A stretch of 64,000 bases of DNA, taken from positions 9,362,001 through 9,426,000 of the forward strand of contig JAWQUS010000023.1 of the NCBI GenBank assembly GCA_036365455.1, in the 5' to 3' direction. The position numbers and the translations under genes are program-made. Under the pieces are notes generated by a model that saw only the letters and a program-made list of their open reading frames with translations, was not told the origin of the DNA and did not search any database. This document shows, one piece after another, positions 60,018 through 64,000 of this stretch. The first letter of the stretch is position 1. Every line of letters starts with the position of its first letter. Origin of the DNA: Macrosoma leucophasiata (Eukaryota; Arthropoda; Insecta; Lepidoptera; Hedylidae).

Positions 60018-60243
60018 AACCTACCTACCTAAGTACTGTATAAGTTCAATAACATTGCTGAGAGTACATACATCATACATACATTCTCTCGAAACCAGGA
60101 ACTTGATCAGGAACAATGTTGTATAATTAATAACAAGCTAGACAAGTCTCAAGTCTAAGTTAGTTATAATTTTCTGATCAGACTAAATGTTCATCTTATA
60201 GCCAGAATATCACTAAATGATAACAACTAGTAGGTAGGTAGGT

Positions 60244-60570
60244 AACTGCCTCAGCAGCCTAGTGGTAGCAGGCTACTTCTACTACGCTGGGGTCCTGGGT
60301 TCGATTCCCAGGTAGGGGGCTATCAGAGATAACAGTGTAAAGTCTTTTATCTCTGATTCTTGTGGGATTTCTCAATTTTCTGGAAATTTCCTAGTACCTT
60401 TAAGTTTGCTAATGTGCCCGGAGATGTCGCATGTAACAGGTGGCGAGCCTCGGCACCTGTTACATGGGCCAAAACGCAACCGGCGAATCGTGGGTGTTTG
60501 CATGTATGCTTGAATGCATTATTTTACCTCTGCCTACCCCTTCGGGGATAACAGGCGTGAAGTTACATGT
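60244..60570 (+). mobile_element. tRNA-derived SINE, family B
   Basis: ACTGCCTCAGCAGCCTAGTG and GTAGCAGGCTACTTCTACTA (A-box arm), GGTTCGATTCCCAGGTAGGG (B box), then the usual body and the tail ACAGGCGTGAAGTTAC. An internal 30-bp segment (GCACCTGTTACATG) is partly duplicated near 60425-60470. TAGTAGGTA near 60231 and 60585 may be its target duplication. Confidence 0.85.
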
Positions 60571-60889
60571 TTTCTTTTACTATAGTAGGTACTTGGCAGC
60601 TAAACCACAGGTAAACTCATGCTGTAATGGGTACTAAAACGTTTCATTTTTAGGGATCCATACCTCAAAAGCAAAAAACGTAACCCTTAAGTATAAGATC
60701 ACTCATGCTCGTCATTTGTAAGAAAACAAAATATTTATGCTATACAAAAGTAATATATCTTTCCAATCCTTCCAATGAATTAGAAATGATATTATTTTAG
60801 TTCTTCATGAGTAAGTAATCAGGAATTTTCTAAAATGAATGGACGGTAAAAAACAAATTGTAATGGAAGAAATATTATATCTATGAATG

Positions 60890-61105
60890 ACTAGCTGTTG
60901 CCCGCGGCTACGCCCGCGTGTAGGTCGTATTTCGCGTAACCCGTGGAAACTTTATTTTGAGATAAAAACTATCCTATGCGTTAATCTAAGTTACCCTCTA
61001 TGTGTGTGCCTAATTTCATGAAAATCGGTTCAGCAGTTTTTGCGTGAAGGAGAAACCAACAAACAAACAAACACAAACTTTCACATTTACAATATTAGTA
61101 GGATA
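60890..61105 (+). mobile_element. RTE-type LINE tail
   Basis: GACTAGCTGTTGCCCGCGGC, TACGCCCGCGTGTAGG, AATTTCATGAAAATCGGTTC and AGCAGTTTTTGCGTGAAGGA with (AAAC)n are the usual phrases of this lepidopteran tail, ending CAATATTAGTAGGAT. Confidence 0.7.
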
Positions 61106-61217
61106 TTATGCTTAGAAAGGTTAACGTAGTGAGGCTACCAGATGAAATTGAATATTTTGCCTTTGGGATTCTGCCACACAAAGGCAAAGTAGTTTAACGT
61201 CAGAAATGGCAAAGTAT

Positions 61218-61497
61218 CTTTTTTATGTCATAAAGTGGCTAACAAGCATACAGTTAACATTGATGGTAAGTTATACTGTAGCCTATAAACATCTACATGA
61301 AACCAGATATGTAAATGCGTAGCCACTCCTGAAGCCCAAGGTATTATTAGCCTCTGTGCCGGAAATTACAGAACCGTTCATTACCACCTGACCGGAACAC
61401 GATAGTGCTGAACACTACTATTTAGCAGCAAGTAAATTAGGTACTACGGTGTGTCTACGCCCGCGAGCTCCTTCACTACACCGCTACTACCAGTTAC
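61218..61497 (+). repeat. Family-A repeat, full diverged copy
   Basis: AAAGTGGCTAACAAGCATAC through GGAAATTACAGAACCGTTCA and GTGCTGAACACTACTATTTA to CGAGCTCCTTCACTACACCG. Confidence 0.65.
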
Positions 61498-61499
61498 AG

Positions 61500-61960
61500 T
61501 ACTCAACAATTAAAAATAACAATAACAATTAATATTGCACTTTGAGCCTACGAAAAAGACAATCGGCTAGTTTCGACTTCGCTTCGATCTCTGCTGCACA
61601 TTGCCTATGTAAGCCCTCATAGTCCGGGATTGGTCAAACCTTGATCAGAATGGTCGACAAACGTCCCACAGGTAAGGTGCGTATGAGGTAACGTAGAGAA
61701 GGGGTTGAGCGCAGCCGGACCTGGATGTCAACACCATGGCGACATGAGTCCACGGTGTCCACCTTCTCCATCACAGCTCTCAAGGGGGTGCCAAACAGCG
61801 CCCTGCAGCCACAGGCCAGAAGAAGCTGTAGCAGAGGGGGATGCCCCGGTGCTGCATCCGCGTCGCGCGAATGGTGCGCACGAAGACCAGTGATGATGAG
61901 ACCCGAAATAAGCCGAAATATCATTTCTAAGGTCGATGTGCAATATTTATAGTTGGATAC
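61500..61960. mobile_element. Family-D fold-back MITE with a GC-rich insert
   Basis: Left end AATATTGCACTTTGAGCCTA (61532), right end GGTCGATGTGCAATATTTAT (61930), with the usual arms (AATCGGCTAGTTTCGACTTC, GAAATAAGCCGAAATATC). Bases about 61692-61903 are unlike any other copy: near 60% GC, open on several frames. On the minus strand they read LLLACGCRALFGTPLRAVME and DSCRHGVDIQVRLRSTPSL. Source unknown. Confidence 0.65.
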
Positions 61961-62485
61961 GATAAAAGTTTATTGCATCGGCAATAAAACTTTTTGTACA
62001 ACCATAATAAGTATTTCTTGTAAACAATTTACTATATTTCGACGTCACTTTGTACTTCCCTTGTCAAATTGCATGCAAATCACGGAGATTTCACCCCAGT
62101 CGGATGTGGGTTAAATAGTTAATTACCACAACAATGCAGTAGTAAAATGCATTATTTATAGTTAGTTGATGGGTGCCCGCTTTGGTAACGGATGAAGTTT
62201 CTAAGTGCATTTGAATTTGAGACGTATTGTAATAAAAGGAAAGTTAGGACCTGCTAAAGTGAAAAGTTTACGGAGATGTGGTCCAACACTGAATTAATAT
62301 GGGTTTACTGCAGATAAAGTCAAGATTCCTATTATAAGAACATTCGAAACCTGTTCAGATACCCGAGATGTGCACTATACAGGAAAATGCAATTTGTTTT
62401 ACCAGCAAGTAATTTTGTAGCTTAGGATGTTCCTACTTACCTAGTTGCGGATGAATATTGATCGAATTTCCCTTATTTTAAAAAC

Positions 62486-62745
62486 TAGCTGACCCGGCAA
62501 ACTTCGTATTGACTCACAATGAAATAATGTGTCAAAGGTTTTATAGATACGGACTATTTGTATAAGAAAATGAAATTAAATGTAGAGATTCCCGTGGGAA
62601 TGAGTCATTTTCCCGCAGTAAAAAGTAGCCTAAATGTTGGCCAGGCTTAGTATCTATACACCACAAAAAGTTTTATTCGAATCCGTCCAGTATCTTCGGA
62701 GATTAGCCTGGACAAAGGGACAAACAGACAGACAAAAAATTTAAA
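62486..62745 (+). mobile_element. LINE tail fragment
   Basis: ACTAGCTGACCCGGCAAACT, AATGAAATAATGTGTCAAAG, TTTTATTCGAATCCGTCCAG and GGGACAAACAGACAGACAAA. Confidence 0.6.
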
Positions 62746-63123
62746 AATCATTGAACAGTGTTCTAATACTATTTTAACATCGCCCCCAATTGGTTTTTTG
62801 TAAATATATACAATGTACAGACACGCGGATTTTACTGTTTTATTATATGTATAGATGAGCCTTATTGGAGGGAATTTACCTTCCGTGACTTTATACGAGC
62901 GATTACTGTACCTATCCCGGATTGAGTACGAGCGAGTCAAGGCTTTTATTTTATTCTCAAAAGTACCTTCATAATCACATAACTATAAAAACATTCAATA
63001 TATAGGTAGGTACAAGAAAATCATCTGAGGTAATACACATACAAGGTTTGAAAAAATGTTGACAGAGGTGTAAACATTTTTGCACAACTTACTTGTACTT
63101 AGGTAGGTACATGTGTGTCTACT

Positions 63124-63170
63124 TCTGTCTATATTTTCGGGGAATTAATTTCCCCGAAAATATAGACAGA
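63124..63170. repeat. Perfect 21-bp hairpin
   Basis: 63124-63144 is exactly complementary to 63150-63170 (arm TCTGTCTATATTTTCGGGGA A); loop TTAAT. Confidence 0.75.
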
Positions 63171-63172
63171 AT

Positions 63173-63366
63173 CTCTTAGCCTGGGATGCACCACGACTTT
63201 ACTTAAAGTTATTGTAACATTTCACATCTTTTTCTAACTTAATGAAAACTGTTAAAGTTAGAGCAGGATGTGAAATGTTACAAAATTTTTAACACTTAGA
63301 CTAAGTACCTACTAGGTACTTAATCTAAGCTTTAACAAAAGTCGTGGTGCAACCCAGGCTAAGAGA
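63173..63366. mobile_element. Fold-back MITE (CCTGGGTTGCACCACG type)
   Basis: TCTCTTAGCCTGGGATGCAC faces GTGCAACCCAGGCTAAGAGA. Inner arms TAACATTTCACATC / GATGTGAAATGTTA match 38912-39066. Confidence 0.75.
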
Positions 63367-63808
63367 CATGTTTTTAATCAATACTTACTTTATAAAACAA
63401 AATCGAAAATTCATCCTCATTACTGTGTATTTATATCTGAACTTTAATTTGTATTTGTCTCTGTTTTCGTCCATTTGAATTTGTCCTTAATCTATTATAC
63501 AATAGCTTCCATGTTATCACTATTGTCTTCATTGATGACATTCACGAAATATTTGAGAGCTTCCTCACGACGTGTTCCGGCCCAGTTCTTTCATACAACG
63601 AGCCTATCTGACTAGCCAGATTACAAGCCCAGCGACGCTATTGTCCGTATTATTATCTTCCTTAGTTTTCGCTTTCATTACATTGCATAAACTATCGGAG
63701 GAATTTTAATTTTATTATTATTCTGCAAGAACATTAGGTTCACTTAAAACTGTTTAAGTTTAAGTAGTAGGAGGATACAAGGATACGAATTAATTATGTG
63801 TTGTTTTT

Positions 63809-64000
63809 ATGAAACAAAAAGTAGAGCGTGTCACGGATATTCGTGACTATTTTGCCAAATCATATTTATACGATAAACTGCTAGATAAACGTCAGTTACG
63901 AGACCTTCGGGAAAGAACTACGCAAGTAGGCACATCTATAAAGAGGCAAAGCAGGAAAAGGAACACCGCTAACCCAGTGGCCAACTGGCGAGCCGACGTC
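63809..64000 (+). CDS. Open frame running off the right edge, unrecognised
   Basis: From ATG 63809 the + strand is open for 64 codons to the window end, with no stop. The peptide is highly charged: MKQKVERVTDIRDYFAKSYL, then DKLLDKRQLRDLRER and SIKRQSRKRNTANPVANW. The GC content rises at the right end, as expected for coding sequence in this genome. It could be the first exon of a gene to the right or part of an element. No family recognised. Confidence 0.4.
   Translation, partial: MKQKVERVTDIRDYFAKSYLYDKLLDKRQLRDLRERTTQVGTSIKRQSRKRNTANPVANWRADV

Overview
This 64 kb window is nuclear DNA from an insect, most probably a moth or butterfly. It is AT-rich and has short coding exons with GT-AG introns. 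By eye, half or more of it is made of short interspersed repeats: tRNA-derived SINEs with target-site duplications, fold-back MITEs and 5'-truncated LINE tails. The Rab gene has the arthropod Rab19-type P-loop. The assignment to Lepidoptera comes from the repeat style and protein character, not from a database search.

Four intron-containing genes can be assembled. (1) The 3' part of a carbohydrate (chondroitin-type) sulfotransferase, + strand, five exons at 7392-12035. (2) PIG-K, the catalytic protease subunit of the GPI transamidase, - strand, six exons at 18110-21735, apparently complete at 325 aa. (3) Rab19, + strand, four exons at 26672-30240, complete at 217 aa. (4) A RING/B-box/coiled-coil/NHL (TRIM-NHL) protein, - strand, eight exons at 38384-47858, probably with a further 5' coding exon at 52255-52460. 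The first three act at different points of the secretory/endomembrane system (Golgi glycan sulfation, GPI anchoring in the ER, vesicle identity). The fourth is a likely E3 ubiquitin ligase or RNA-binding regulator. Nothing suggests they form a functional cluster.

Five weaker gene traces are listed with low confidence: a 3' coding end at 1-112, a divergent first exon at 26288-26533, two terminal-exon candidates at 54952-55122 and 56105-56315, and an open frame running off the right edge from 63809.

Mobile DNA fills the rest. The main pieces are a young Ty3/gypsy deletion derivative at 23131-25941 (4-bp TSD GACG, 5' LTR remnant fused in frame to RNase H-integrase), three LINE 3' fragments with coding sequence (14394-14893, 17700-17840, 49086-50275), eight copies of a ~310-bp tRNA-derived SINE (several with 8-12 bp TSDs), a ~280-bp repeat often arranged head-to-head, and several fold-back MITE families. 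The segments 12731-14380, 14900-16680, 34380-35050 and 37000-38380 show no gene and only simple AT-rich sequence or short repeats. I found no prokaryotic-type system, CRISPR, rRNA or convincing functional tRNA gene. The most unusual items are the LTR-pol fusion, a decayed partial copy of a TRIM-NHL exon in the next intron, a GC-rich foreign segment inside a fold-back element, and a well-formed 72-nt tRNA cloverleaf embedded in a repeat.
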